Shown: one piece after another, positions 52,350-63,407 of the stretch
How positions within the stretch are numbered: the first letter of the stretch is position 1
How the letters are laid out: each line of letters starts with the position of its first letter
Assembly: GCA_951394045.1 (NCBI GenBank)
Contig: OX595994.1
Location: forward strand, 744,001-808,000
Direction of reading: 5' to 3'
DNA from: Nitzschia sp. DOCU1
Lineage: Eukaryota; Bacillariophyta; Bacillariophyceae; Bacillariales; Bacillariaceae
Length of the DNA: 64,000 bases
Program-made: the position numbers and the translations under genes
Notes under the pieces: model-generated
What the model was told of the DNA's origin: nothing
The model's input: only the letters and a program-made list of their open reading frames with translations
The model's database searches: none

Positions 52350-54257
52350 ATGAAAGTTGCGCCGATATCTTTGTTAGTCGTCGCTTCGTCGGTTTCATTG
52401 GTTGGGGCGTTCCTTCCAACCCAAGGAAGTCGTCGAAGTAGATGGACGCCTTTGCGGGATACAGAGAGCGCCCCGTCGGGAGACGCCAGGAAATCTGAGG
52501 AGATGCTACGGGAGGAAATTGCTGGTCGGAATTCCTTGCTAGAAAATGAGGCGCAATACGCAGTGGCGGATGGAGACAATGTCGCAATTGTCGACGGCGG
52601 GAATAACGAACAACCGACCGAGGTCGCCGATTCCACCACGGACGAGCTTCGGGAACTTCAGTCAAAGCTGGATCGTCTACGAAAAACTCGTCCTTATCCT
52701 ATTTTCCTTGCAGAAAAGGCCGCCGAAATCACTGAGAACATTGTTGCTGGTTTCACAAAAAAGATTGGGGGTACCGAAAAGAAATATCCACGATCGGGAA
52801 AGAAAGAAAAGATTGTGGTATTGGGCACTGGCTGGGGCGCTGCTTCATATGTCAAGGATATCAATACGGATCTGTATGACGTGACGGTTGTATCGCCCCG
52901 CAACTATTTCCTCTTCACGCCCATGTTAGCAGGAGCCAGCGTTGGAACTGTTGAGTATAGATCCATTACGGAGCCCGTCCGAGAATTGAATCGGAAAGTC
53001 GACTACATTGAGGCAACGGCCACAGATATTGATCCAGTTAGCAAAGTTGTCACCTGTGAGTCAGTCATTTGCGATGGTAACTCTTGTGACATTACCGATT
53101 TTACGGTCGAGTACGACAAGTTGATTGTAACCATCGGGGCGCAGACCAACACGTTTGGCATCCCTGGGGTGCGAGAATACTGCAATTTCCTGAAGCAAGT
53201 TGATGACGCGCAAAAGATCCGAACTGCGATTGTCAATTGCTTCGAGCGAGCCAACATTCCTGGGTTGAGTGACGAGGAAAGGATCAGTACTTTGACTTTC
53301 GCTGTGATTGGCGCCGGTCCTACCGGAATAGAATTTGCCGCCGAATTGCGTGATTTCATCGAAGAAGATGGGCCCAAGTACTACCCAAAGCTACTTAAGT
53401 TCGTACGCATCAAAGTCATTGAAGCTTCGTCCACCATTCTGGCGCCATTCACGAAGGAGTTGCAAGACGAAGCCATCACTCAGATGAAACGCCAGGTCCA
53501 AATTAAAGACGAGGAAGTTCGATGGTTGCTACCTGCACGGTTCGAGCTTGTGGAGTTGTTGCTCGATAGTTCTGTGAAAGAAGTAACCGAGAAGACGATC
53601 TATCTCAACAATGGAAAGAACATTCCCTACGGTTTAGCCGTTTGGGCAGCTGGAAACGGGCCCCTACCTTTGACATTGGATTTAGTCAACAAGCTTGGCG
53701 CGGAACAAGCCAAGCACCAAGACGTTGCACGAGGACGCATAGCCACCGATCCGTGGATGAGAGCAGAAGGAAGTAAAGGAAGTATCATTGCCTTTGGCGA
53801 TTGCTCTTGTGTCATCGATGGGCCAAGCGGCCCGCTGCCTGCTACAGCTCAGGTGGCAGCGCAGCAAGGCGAATATCTCGCCTATCTCATGAACAAAGAG
53901 TACGACATTAGCCCGACCATGTCCCTTGAAGGCCTCCTTTTACCGCCAACTCGAAACCCCGAAGCAGAGCGAGCCTTATCTGAAAGCATTGCATCGTTGG
54001 TGACGCGTTCTGACACCTATGCCAAGCCTTTCCAGTTCCTCAATCTTGGAATCTTAGCATATACCGGTGGTAACAGCGCGTTGGCCCAAATAGCACCAGC
54101 CCCAAACGCCCCGCCCATCAAGGGCTCGGGCAAAGTGGGAAATGCACTATGGAGAAGTGTTTACCTGAGCAAGCAGGTATCCGTACGCAACCGAGTACTA
54201 GTTCTGAACGACTGGATCAAGCGCCAAGTCTTTGGACGTGACATCACACGACTGTAA
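52350..54257 (+). CDS. NDH2: Plastid-targeted type II NAD(P)H dehydrogenase
   Basis: A 635-residue intronless flavoprotein. The N-terminus MKVAPISLLVVASSVSLVGA is a signal peptide followed by FLPTQGSRR, a diatom plastid transit start. About 130 polar residues precede the enzyme. The FAD Rossmann motif is IVVLGTGWGAASYVKDI near residue 156, followed by VTVVSPRNYFLFTPMLAGAS, the hallmark of NDH-2. The NAD(P)H-binding motif is FAVIGAGPTGIEFAAELRDF near 319. Further motifs are LAVWAAGNGP and the AQVAAQQGEYLA end segment. The enzyme moves electrons from NAD(P)H to quinone without pumping protons; in plastids it feeds the plastoquinone pool. The acidic or neutral residue choice after the second motif was not used to decide NADH versus NADPH. 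Confidence 0.93.
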   Translation: MKVAPISLLVVASSVSLVGAFLPTQGSRRSRWTPLRDTESAPSGDARKSEEMLREEIAGRNSLLENEAQYAVADGDNVAIVDGGNNEQPTEVADSTTDELRELQSKLDRLRKTRPYPIFLAEKAAEITENIVAGFTKKIGGTEKKYPRSGKKEKIVVLGTGWGAASYVKDINTDLYDVTVVSPRNYFLFTPMLAGASVGTVEYRSITEPVRELNRKVDYIEATATDIDPVSKVVTCESVICDGNSCDITDFTVEYDKLIVTIGAQTNTFGIPGVREYCNFLKQVDDAQKIRTAIVNCFERANIPGLSDEERISTLTFAVIGAGPTGIEFAAELRDFIEEDGPKYYPKLLKFVRIKVIEASSTILAPFTKELQDEAITQMKRQVQIKDEEVRWLLPARFELVELLLDSSVKEVTEKTIYLNNGKNIPYGLAVWAAGNGPLPLTLDLVNKLGAEQAKHQDVARGRIATDPWMRAEGSKGSIIAFGDCSCVIDGPSGPLPATAQVAAQQGEYLAYLMNKEYDISPTMSLEGLLLPPTRNPEAERALSESIASLVTRSDTYAKPFQFLNLGILAYTGGNSALAQIAPAPNAPPIKGSGKVGNALWRSVYLSKQVSVRNRVLVLNDWIKRQVFGRDITRL

Positions 54258-54829
54258 TCATACTCCCTGAACCTCTCAACATAAACAACGCTGTCACTGG
54301 CTACTAGCTAATCCTTATCAATAGCTTCCTTTCCTACTAAGTAGTTTCGTGACGTGACGTGCCGGGATATGGATTTGTGAATTAGTTTTATGTGGAAGAA
54401 GTGGCGCTGCCTGAAGCTGGAAAGGGTGGGACGATGGCTGCTCAATGAAGCACCGAAATTTTGTGCTACTACATACTACCATCGTCTGATAGGATGTTGG
54501 ATAGCAATCCGATAAAGTACGCTGTCTCCCTACTCGATGTTAGAGTAACACAGTTACTCGAGACGGAGGATGGCTGCTCGATGAAGCGTCGAGCTTCTTA
54601 TGCTACTTCATACATACTACCATCGTCTGCTAGAATGTTGTATGGCGATCCGCTAACGCAAATGAATGGTAACTATCTGGAGAAAAGTCGAAGGTAATAA
54701 GCATAAAGTAATGGCTATTCACATTATACTAAGCTACTATGGACTACAGTAAAGCTAAATCAACCAAACTACACCTGCAAGGCAAACACAAGAAGCACCT
54801 GGTACAAAGTTTTCTTTGATTGAAAGGGT
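54258..54829. other. 3' flank of NDH2 and of H3 (arm B)
   Basis: Contains a TGACGTGACGT word at about 54350-54360 and a tandem duplication (54430-54524 and 54567-54660), the inner part of which belongs to arm B. Confidence 0.5.
54430..54660 (+). repeat. Tandem duplication at the inner edge of histone arm B
   Basis: Two units of about 95 bp: GATGGCTGCTC(A/G)ATGAAGC ... CTACCATCGTCTG ... ATGTTG at 54430-54524 and again at 54567-54660. Arm A has one unit (34200-34273, reverse complement). Confidence 0.75.
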
Positions 54830-54845
54830 AGGAACAAAAGTTCCT
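54830..54845 (-). promoter_or_regulatory. Histone mRNA 3' stem-loop, H3 (arm B)
   Basis: Minus strand AGGAAC, loop TTTT, GTTCCT, then ACCC and AATCAAAGAAAAC, identical to the arm A H3 element. Confidence 0.85.
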
Positions 54846-54922
54846 GGTTGTTGTTGCGAAGGACGCTGGCACCATGTATCTTGTATTAGCAAGAACACAC
54901 AATAGCAGCTGTCACAGTCGAC

Positions 54923-56104
<1,182 letters not shown>

Positions 56105-56173
56105 GCATTTTATTGAGTGGTGTCAAGCTTTATTGTTTACTCAATATCGTTTGTCGCTACGCACAACCAAACC

Positions 56174-56189
56174 GATCTCTTTTGAGATC
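56174..56189 (+). promoter_or_regulatory. Histone mRNA 3' stem-loop, H4 (arm B)
   Basis: GATCTC, loop TTTT, GAGATC, then ACCC and CATCAAAGGACC, 70 nt after the stop. Confidence 0.83.
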
Positions 56190-56863
56190 ACCCAAACCAT
56201 CAAAGGACCCCTTGGATCGAGCTTTGTTTCTGTTGCTTTTCTTTCTATGTAGTGTGTCTAGTTTGGCTGTAGTACTTTTAGTTCGCAATGTAGTAGGGAT
56301 AAATCATAGCTTGACGCTTTCATCAAATTATTCTTTGTCTTGTAGTAGTTGGCTTGAGATCAGTAGTATCGTCCTTCATTTCATTGAAACGGATTGTTAC
56401 TTCGTTTGAAATGGTGCAACCCTTCCCTTGCAGTGTAGTACCGCCTACCTTGCTGGTGTCACTGTCCCTTTCGGAGCTATATACTGGCCGTTCGAACGAA
56501 ATCGGTTCGCTGTGTCAATCGCAACATTTACAGTAGTCTACACCTTGCAAAGGTAATCAACAGGTTTCATTCTATATGTTGAGCACTATGTTCGAGAAAA
56601 TATAGCACAAATGCTTCCAAGGGACCTAGACGCTTTCTCTACAGAAGGGTTAAAGTGCAATCTCGTTGGATAAAGCCGAATACTATATTATTGATAAGAT
56701 GCTATTGCGTGCGCATGCTACTACGGTCATTGATTGTCAACAGTAAAGATGCATTACCTGTGGAGAGAAAGAAAGGCAAGAAAGCGATACAATCTAAACA
56801 ATGTTGTCCCCACCAATACAAAATGCAACGAACAAGCGAGAATTTCTTCTTTGATTCTTGGGT
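56190..56863. other. Region between convergent H4 and H2A (arm B)
   Basis: Counterpart of 32011-32680. No gene was supported. Confidence 0.5.
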
Positions 56864-56879
56864 AGGAACAAAAGTTCCT
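56864..56879 (-). promoter_or_regulatory. Histone mRNA 3' stem-loop, H2A (arm B)
   Basis: Minus strand AGGAAC, loop TTTT, GTTCCT, then ACCC and ATCAAAGAAGAAA, 56 nt after the stop. Confidence 0.85.
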
Positions 56880-56935
56880 GGTTTGTGTTGTTTGGTGTAT
56901 CATATAGCGATGCGCTAGGACACCAGTTGAGCCAT

Positions 56936-57409
56936 TTATTTGGTGGGGGCGGTCTTCTTGGGCAACAAGACGGCGTGGATGTTAGGCAAGACACCACCAG
57001 AGGCAATGGTGACTCCTCCCAACAAGCGGTTCAACTCCTCGTCGTTCTTCACAGCCAAAGTGATGTGGCGGGGAACAATACGAGACTTCTTGTTGTCACG
57101 GGCGGCGTTTCCGGCAAGCTCCAAGATCTCGGCACAGAGGTACTCGAGAACGGCAGCAAGGTAAACAGGGGCTCCAGCTCCCATACGAGTGGCGTACTTT
57201 CCTTGACGCAAGTAACGGCCGATACGACCGACGGGGAATTGCAAACCTGCCTTGGCAGATGCGGTGGTGGACTTCTTCTCTCCACGGCCTCCTTTTCCTT
57301 TTCCTGTACGACGCAGCGATAACGAGCAAGTCAAGGATCATGGTCAGAAATGAGCGATCATCCTCAACTACATCGACCGACCGATCAACTAAAGGTGCTT
57401 ACCAGACAT
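56936..57409 (-). CDS. H2A: Histone H2A (arm B), intron-containing
   Basis: Exons 57409-57403 and 57303-56936 are inferred, with a 99-nt intron, giving 124 residues identical to the arm A protein. The intron carries several substitutions relative to arm A (for example CTTTAG for CTGTAG near its 5' end), so the arms are similar but not perfectly identical outside exons. Confidence 0.96.
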
Positions 57410-57746
57410 GATGATGTTGTTTGACTTTGAATCGACGAACGATGAATTTTGTGACTGCGCCATCTTTTTTCGCTTGCGTGCAAAGTGCGATGGCCGCGCC
57501 ATCAAGAACAATTTTCGGAACGTACAAAGGCCAGTCCTTCCCGTTCAAATCGTACCAGACGATACTGGTCGCGCTAGTTGGACGACCGGTCGAAGTACGA
57601 ACCGCGCTACAAAATCGGGCGCGTTGCCTGCCGCTTTCAAAACCTGGCGCACCGATTTCTGTGCCTCCATCTCTGCTCTCACAAAATTCGACGTTGTCGT
57701 TTTCAGCTCCTTTCAGCACTACTTTTGTCAACTCTCTATCGTCAAG
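57410..57746. promoter_or_regulatory. Bidirectional H2A/H2B promoter (arm B)
   Basis: The 337-bp counterpart of 31132-31469 with a handful of substitutions. The GGCGCG/CGCGCC words are largely kept. Confidence 0.6.
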
Positions 57747-58115
57747 ATGGCCAAGACTCCCTCCAAGCAATCTGGCAAGTCCGCCAAGAAGGCTGCCCCC
57801 ACTAAGAAGGCCGCCGGAAGCGGCAAGTCCAAGAAGCGAACCGAGACTTACTCCTCGTACATTTACAAGGTGTTGAAGCAAGTCCACCCCGATACCGGTA
57901 TCTCCAAGAAGGGCATGTCGATCATGAACTCCTTCATCAACGATATCTTCGAGCGCATCGCCACTGAGGCTGGAAAGCTTGCCACCTACAACAAGAAGGC
58001 CACCCTTTCTTCCCGCGAGATCCAAACCGCTGTTCGTTTGATGCTTCCTGGAGAACTCGCCAAGCACGCCGTCTCTGAAGGAACCAAGGCCGTCACCAAG
58101 TTCAGCTCTTCTTAA
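57747..58115 (+). CDS. H2B: Histone H2B (arm B)
   Basis: A 122-residue protein identical to the arm A H2B. The frame is open far upstream (from 57408), but the ATG at 57747 gives the histone start [12 protein letters not shown] and matches arm A. It has no intron. Confidence 0.98.
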   Translation: MAKTPSKQSGKSAKKAAPTKKAAGSGKSKKRTETYSSYIYKVLKQVHPDTGISKKGMSIMNSFINDIFERIATEAGKLATYNKKATLSSREIQTAVRLMLPGELAKHAVSEGTKAVTKFSSS

Positions 58116-58182
58116 GCAAGCTTGCAGGTACAGCAGCTTGCTCGTTCATTGACTTGTCTTGAACAACAAACAAAAACAAACC

Positions 58183-58198
58183 GGAAACTTTTGTTTCC
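58183..58198 (+). promoter_or_regulatory. Histone mRNA 3' stem-loop, H2B (arm B)
   Basis: GGAAAC, loop TTTT, GTTTCC, then ACCC and CACCAAAGAAATC, 68 nt after the stop. Confidence 0.85.
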
Positions 58199-59048
58199 AC
58201 CCTTTTCACCAAAGAAATCAAAGCATTTGTACTTCTTTTTGTTCTCTCTCCTTTGCAGACTTTACAGTAGTTCTTATCATTATCTATTAACAAATTAGTA
58301 TAGACTAGTTATTAGCACCTTTTCCTTTACTATACCACTGGTCGTTACATACACACCCTTTCAGGGTATGCTATATCGAATTTTTACGAAAACTATTCAA
58401 GGCTCGTGCAAAGCACATTGTGCCAACTTTCCATTGCCCCTTGTTGTTATTGTCACCCATCCTTCCGGCTGCTCACCTGAAACTACCCTCCGATGCGATT
58501 CCTCGTTGTGGGTTATTCCCATGGCAGTGTAATTGCTGCGAGCACTACCTGCAGTCCGAGCTTTCTGCAAGTAATTGGAGGGACCTGCGTCATCCCGCCG
58601 ATCGGCAAGCCCGCCACTGACTTTTCCTTCTTCAGGGCAACTATCGCTTGGACTAAGCACGAAGACGACCTGATATTCCTCGAGCTGCTCGTCAATGGAA
58701 GCAAGAACTTTACTTTGAAGACGGCATTTTTTGAGCCTGTCGAGACGGTGCGCCAAGAATGAATGACATTACTTGCCGAGCACTTCCAAATCCGCTGCGA
58801 TTGTGCTATGGCCATATGTTCCGACTTGTGATACACCTAGTAGCATCCTGCTGGCGCAAAAGTAGAGTAAGGCTATTATTTTAGAATGAAATTATACTAT
58901 AAAAAGTTTCTTGATCACATGAAAAGCCACCACAATTCTAGAACGAGGTGAATGATCTGCAAACAATGTCGAATACTGCAAACGGCGATTCTAATAGCAA
59001 GGGTCGACCTGGAACGAAACGAACAAGGGTTACTTTGTTTGTTTGGGT
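58199..59048. other. Intergenic region between H2B (arm B) and H1
   Basis: The outer boundary of arm B is at about 58320. An 89-codon plus frame (58493-58762) and a 119-codon minus frame (58397-58756) overlap; neither has a recognisable family, and I do not call them. Confidence 0.4.
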
Positions 59049-59064
59049 GATCTCAAAAGAGATC
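59049..59064 (-). promoter_or_regulatory. Histone mRNA 3' stem-loop, H1
   Basis: Minus strand GATCTC, loop TTTT, GAGATC, then ACCC and AACAAACAAAG, 52 nt after the H1 stop. It is the same stem as for H4. Confidence 0.83.
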
Positions 59065-59116
59065 GGTTTTGGTTGAAGGGATTGACACCTTTTCACAGTG
59101 CGGTGAAACTACATAT

Positions 59117-59665
59117 TTACTCCTTGGGAGCAGGTGCAGCAGCAGCAGGGGCGGCGGCCTTGGCTGCCTTCTTCTTTGGCTCCTTCTTGGTGGCAGGCTT
59201 CTTAGGAGCAGCCTTTTTCTTGGGAGCGGTGGTCTTGGCAGTGGCAGCCTTCTTCTTTGGCTCCTTCTTGGCAGTGTCCTTCTTAGGAGCAGCCTTTTTC
59301 TTGGGGGCAGTCTTGGTCTTCTTGGTGGTTGCCTTGGCGGTCGCAGTCTTCTTGGGAGCGGCCTTCTTGGTGGCGGTCGACTTCTTCTTGGGAGCAGCCT
59401 TTTTCTTGGCAACGGCGGCCTTCTTAGGGGCAGCCTTCTTGGTGGACTTCTTCTTGAAGTCAGCCGAAAGCTTGTAGGATTGCTTGTTTTGGACCAAGTC
59501 ACCCGCAGCCACACCAGACTTCAAAGACGACAGGAACACGGCGTTTTGCCACTTCTTGTCCTTGGGCAAGTGTTCCTGCATGTACTTCTTGATGGCAGCC
59601 ATCGAAGAACCATTGCGGTCCTTGAGCTCGGCGATTGCCTTGACGATTCCTTCCTTGTACGACAT
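59117..59665 (-). CDS. H1: Linker histone H1
   Basis: A 182-residue protein. The N-terminal 75 residues form a winged-helix H15 domain (YKEGIVKAIAELKDRNGSSM, AAIKKYMQEHLPKDKKWQNA, VFLSSLKSGVAAGDLVQNKQ, SYKLSADFKKK). The rest is a Lys/Ala/Pro tail built of AAPKKK and KKEPKKKA-like units, typical of H1. There is no N-terminal tail before the globular domain, a reduced form compared with animals. Linker histones bind nucleosome entry DNA. It has no intron and carries the histone 3' stem-loop. It lies outside the duplicated arm and has no second copy in this window. Confidence 0.96.
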   Translation of the reverse strand: MSYKEGIVKAIAELKDRNGSSMAAIKKYMQEHLPKDKKWQNAVFLSSLKSGVAAGDLVQNKQSYKLSADFKKKSTKKAAPKKAAVAKKKAAPKKKSTATKKAAPKKTATAKATTKKTKTAPKKKAAPKKDTAKKEPKKKAATAKTTAPKKKAAPKKPATKKEPKKKAAKAAAPAAAAPAPKE

Positions 59666-60773
59666 GATAGCACTACGAAGTCAAAAGGCAAACGGATGAA
59701 ATGAAGGGGAGAGGTGAGTCAATATTGGAGGCACACCAGCAGTGCATCACGAGCTCAACGACACCAAACAAGCGCTTCTCGTATAGACGACATTCCTTCC
59801 ACTTCGAACGCAGTATTGATTGCATGCAGTTGCAAACCATCACCATGTTGCTTACATTTTTGTTTCCAACGCTTGTTTGTGGCAACTTTTTGGACCCTCG
59901 CGGAGGCTGAAATGACGGTCGGTCTGTGGTTCAAAAACTCCTTTGCTACCGCGCCAGCTTTCAAGGGGCCCGCGCCAGAAATCAAAGCAGTACTTAAGTA
60001 TCGTAGAAATGCACGTATGCTTGTCCTCCCTCCAACGAAATGCCTCACGCACGCTTGCTCACGATCTAGCCGACTCCGTGGACCATAAATTGGGCACCTA
60101 CTAAATAACATCGCTTGATACTACTCTCATACTAGGGCAATTGAAGCGGCTTGTAGACTACGCACTATCCAGTTAGCAACTGACTACCGACGCAGTTAGC
60201 AACCGTTGACGACCGAAGAGGATCGATCTCTTCACTTGCTGGAGTGAAATTCGCCACCTACAGTCCAACAAAAGTTAGGCTGGTCGGCGGCGGCAAGGGC
60301 GATCGGCTAGTTTCTGTATCCTTCCTTCGCGAATTGTACTCATTACGAGTCATTTATAAAGCCACTCTAGAGAATCGAATACTACCGTTGGTACGAGGCC
60401 AGAATGTACCCGGCATTTCAATACCTCACGACTAGCAAAATAGGCAAAGATCAAGCTCTAGCTTTTTGAAAAGCCTCCGTCACTGGAGCTTTTGGCCGAT
60501 GACGTGCACTGTTGGGATGGCCGAGCTCAAATCGTACTATGTAGCAGCAGGGGATGTTTGTCGGCACTTTGTGTCTGGAACATGTGCGCGAGGAAGCACT
60601 TGTTTGTTTGTAAGTTTACCCTGGTGAATCCATGCCTGCAGGGACAACCGACGAGGCTAAGTAGACAGCATGTAATTGTCACCAGACATCGAGTGGAAAG
60701 GAAAACATTGCCCTTCCACGACACATGGAGTAGGACCCTAATAGTTCAGGGCAACCAGCTAAGAAAACTCTCT
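59666..60773. other. Intergenic region upstream of H1
   Basis: Near H1 it has CCGCGCCAG and CCCGCGCCAG words (59950-59985), like the core histone promoters. Repeat copy Q lies at 60150-60260. No gene was supported. Confidence 0.5.
60150..60260 (+). repeat. Dispersed repeat, copy Q
   Basis: Second copy of the repeat at 51731-51820, with an internal tandem duplication of about 20 bp (CAGTTAGCAAC twice). It contains a perfect GAAGAG/CTCTTC hairpin and a CACT/AGTG hairpin. Confidence 0.6.
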
Positions 60774-61544
60774 TTACAGAATCGATTCGACCCAATCGTC
60801 CAATTCCTTCACGATGACTTGAGAATCTTGATCCATGACGTTTTTTATGACAACCTGACCGAATGGACCATCTCCGTTACTATGTCGCTGGGCCATTTGC
60901 TCGCATCCCCTTTGAAACAAGATTCGGTCAATGGATTGCATTACCAAGATGGGAACAGGGTTGGGTTCAAGCTTCAGCTTCTTGGCAGAAGCAGCATGCA
61001 GTAGGTCGAGGTACGACAAATGGGCATCCTGATCCATTGCTGGATTCTTCGTTTCGATTTCTTTTACTAGCACGTCTTGGACCGTATTTTCTTCGTCGTG
61101 ATATTGTTGTGGCTGGTCGAATGTCAATGGATCAACCATGACCAATCCTAGCAAGGAAAAACTCTCCAAATAAAAGTTGGCTGCCCATGAGGAGATGGGA
61201 CCTCTTGTGACCAACACGGCATCATGTTGTACTCCAGCAAGATCCACCTTGAGTTCCTCCAACATGCCATCAAAGGAGCCACCATTCTCCAAATGTAACG
61301 ATCCAAAGGACATTCCATGTTCCGTCGGAATGCGGGCCTGAAAGGTCTCGCACCAGGAGTGCGAATACAACCAGGGATCTTCCAGCAAAACGACTGTACA
61401 TGGTTTTTCCAGCACTGGACAATCCAATGGGGGTTCGAGAATGGACGACATTTTCCAGCGATGTTGGAATGGTAGTGATCCCGTCTTCTTGAGAAAAGAT
61501 CTCATTTTTGTTGCTGGCACGAGGCCTCGACGAACATGGTACAT
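60774..61544 (-). CDS. Alpha/beta-hydrolase-like protein, nucleophile unclear
   Basis: The ATG at 61544 gives MYHVRRGLVPATKMRSFLKK; 61505 is an alternative. The core resembles an alpha/beta-hydrolase: PCTVVLLEDPWLYSHSWCE, then DAVLVTRGPISSWAANFYLE, SFSLLGLVMVDPLTF and a late VPILVMQSIDRILF strand, with a C-terminal helix. The usual nucleophile elbow G-x-S-x-G is replaced by RGPISSW, so catalytic Ser is uncertain. The basic N-terminus could be a mitochondrial presequence. The function is unknown. It diverges from the RRM-RapZ gene with a 426-bp gap. Confidence 0.6.
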   Translation of the reverse strand: MYHVRRGLVPATKMRSFLKKTGSLPFQHRWKMSSILEPPLDCPVLEKPCTVVLLEDPWLYSHSWCETFQARIPTEHGMSFGSLHLENGGSFDGMLEELKVDLAGVQHDAVLVTRGPISSWAANFYLESFSLLGLVMVDPLTFDQPQQYHDEENTVQDVLVKEIETKNPAMDQDAHLSYLDLLHAASAKKLKLEPNPVPILVMQSIDRILFQRGCEQMAQRHSNGDGPFGQVVIKNVMDQDSQVIVKELDDWVESIL

Positions 61545-61970
61545 GGACAAATGGATGCAATCGAAGAAATAGACGCAGCAAGAACGAAGAGATTGTGACC
61601 ACTAGCTATTAGTAGTAGGAACGACGCAATAGAATAATAATATGCTGCGGTGTTCAGTTGGAAGGGGTACATGTACATGTTTGCCGCCATCGTCGTCGGA
61701 TTGAAGTCGGCTCCTTCCAAGCTATTGGTTGGCGAGAGAGTCGAACGGGTCGTTATGGAATCCGGAATTCCATTTTTCCACGATCCATTGCGACTAAAGC
61801 CCGGCGAGAGCCAAGCAACGCGAGTCGCCATTTTGGGTCGGCACGAGAAAGTGTTGCATGCAGAACATCTCACATGATGGTAGCAGTGATGTAGTAGAGG
61901 AAGTCGATTGCGCAACAGCAACTTCCAACTCATCGTTGTTCATCCATCAAACTTACTGAGCAAGACTAGA
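61545..61970. other. Divergent region between the hydrolase-like and RRM-RapZ genes
   Basis: A plus-strand frame at about 61650-61877 has a coding look (PSKLLVGERVERVVMESGI) but no family match. It may be a leader or chance. Confidence 0.35.
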
Positions 61971-63407
61971 ATGGCAGAAGAAGAATTTGAAGTAGCGTCG
62001 TCCGCCAAGCGAGGATGGTCCGCCAACAACAAGCGCGTCTACATTGGCAACCTTCCCAATACTTTCTCCAGTCAGCAGGCTCTTCAAGAATCCTTGCAGC
62101 AGTGGATACACGAGCAAATACCGAATCTTTCCATCGAGTCTTTACAAGTGAATGTGTCGGGGCGCAGCAAATATCCCCATGCCCTCTTGGATTGCGGCGC
62201 TCAGGCCAATCAAGTGATCCGGTCGTTGCACCAACAAACCTTTCAAGGACAACGAGTGACGGTGCAAAGAGAAAAGCGAAACAACAACAACAATAATAAT
62301 AATAACACCAAGGACGGTGGGAATGTAGCCAAAAAGAAAGGTTTTGGAGGCAAAGGCTGGGCAGCGCCACCACCTGCTCCCACACCCTCGTTCACTCAAG
62401 TTCCAGTGGATCAAGCAACGCTCGAAATTCAGTCCGTGGTGGAAGAGGAGTTCAAACTAGCCGAAGAAAATGGTGAGGATGCCATCAATGTCGCATTGGC
62501 ATCTACAGCAGCAACGACTCTCTTTGCGGCCATGAATGCGTTTGGAGGCGATGTGGATGAACCTATCGACGACAACAACACGCCCATCAGTTGGGAGCAC
62601 AAGACTTCCGCCAATGACAACGACGATAACGTCCAGGAGTCTGAACCAGCCGAGTTTATAATCAAGCCCATGGCTGATTTACTAGCCGACTTTGGAAAAG
62701 CAGATCCGAATTGGATGAAAGTCCAAATTGATACGTCGGCGCAAACTGCCTCTGGCGAAGACGCTACAAACAGTCAATTAGCTCAGAAGGGCAAGGCGCC
62801 GATCCACATTTGCTTCACGTCGTTTGGTTTTTCCAAAGGAGCACCCAAACGTATGGATGGGTGGTCCTATCGGCAACCGCTTTTGCCGTTTGACTGTCGC
62901 GAGTATCCGACTGTACCTGGCTATTTGGCATGGCAAGACGGATTGTCAGCGGTGGTAAAGCGGGCTTTGCAATATCCGCAGGACCACGACCGTCGTCTTC
63001 GCGGCAAAGACAAGGATGCGGGAGAAGCACCACCAAAGACCTTGCATAATTATGCGTGCAAAGAGTTGGCGCCGCAAGTTTGGGATGTGCTTGTGGATGC
63101 TCAAAATGAAGGCGGCCATGGCTACATGTCGCCATTGGAAATGACTATATATATAGGCAGCGAGAGTGGAAGACATCGTTCGGTTGTGGCCTGTGAATGG
63201 GCGGCTACCCAAATGCGAAAGTTTCTACGAACCAATGCTAACAACGCTATTCGGCAACCTGTATCAGTGGGCACCTTTCATCGTGATGTCGACACATCTC
63301 GACAGCAGCAGTACAATTTGAAGAAAAGCGACAAGGGCAAGAACGACAATACAGCATCAGGAAAGAGTGTCAAGAAGCAGCAAATGGAAATGGCGGGAGA
63401 CTGGTAG
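61971..63407 (+). CDS. RRM domain fused to a RapZ C-terminal-like domain
   Basis: A 478-residue intronless frame; the first ATG is 61971 (MAEEEFEVASSAKRGW). Residues about 20-100 form an RRM: NKRVYIGNLPNTF is RNP2, and SKYPHALLDCGAQ is a divergent RNP1. A poly-Asn stretch and a low-complexity acidic region follow. From about residue 279 the sequence matches the C-terminal domain of bacterial RapZ: IHICFTSFGFSKGAPKRMDG, FDCREYPTVPGY and, near 397, IGSESGRHRSVVACEWAATQ, equivalent to the G-x-H-R-S loop of RapZ. Bacterial RapZ binds the small RNA GlmZ through this domain and guides RNase E. The RapZ N-terminal kinase-like half is absent and replaced by the RRM. An RNA-binding role is inferred. 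Confidence 0.78.
   Translation: MAEEEFEVASSAKRGWSANNKRVYIGNLPNTFSSQQALQESLQQWIHEQIPNLSIESLQVNVSGRSKYPHALLDCGAQANQVIRSLHQQTFQGQRVTVQREKRNNNNNNNNNTKDGGNVAKKKGFGGKGWAAPPPAPTPSFTQVPVDQATLEIQSVVEEEFKLAEENGEDAINVALASTAATTLFAAMNAFGGDVDEPIDDNNTPISWEHKTSANDNDDNVQESEPAEFIIKPMADLLADFGKADPNWMKVQIDTSAQTASGEDATNSQLAQKGKAPIHICFTSFGFSKGAPKRMDGWSYRQPLLPFDCREYPTVPGYLAWQDGLSAVVKRALQYPQDHDRRLRGKDKDAGEAPPKTLHNYACKELAPQVWDVLVDAQNEGGHGYMSPLEMTIYIGSESGRHRSVVACEWAATQMRKFLRTNANNAIRQPVSVGTFHRDVDTSRQQQYNLKKSDKGKNDNTASGKSVKKQQMEMAGDW

Noticed and set aside
57408..57746. N-terminal extension of H2B in arm B
   Set aside because: The frame is open by chance through the shared promoter; arm A breaks the same extension, and the histone start is at the later ATG.
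58397..58762. Overlapping plus and minus ORFs between H2B and H1
   Set aside because: Both look weakly coding, they exclude each other, and no family or conserved start supports either.
59069..59704. Gly/Leu-rich 211-codon plus-strand ORF across H1
   Set aside because: Antisense of the Lys/Ala/Pro tail of H1; low complexity and no independent start context.
62282..62312. Asn-codon microsatellite as a possible sequencing or assembly error
   Set aside because: It keeps the reading frame of the RRM-RapZ gene and is a normal low-complexity linker.
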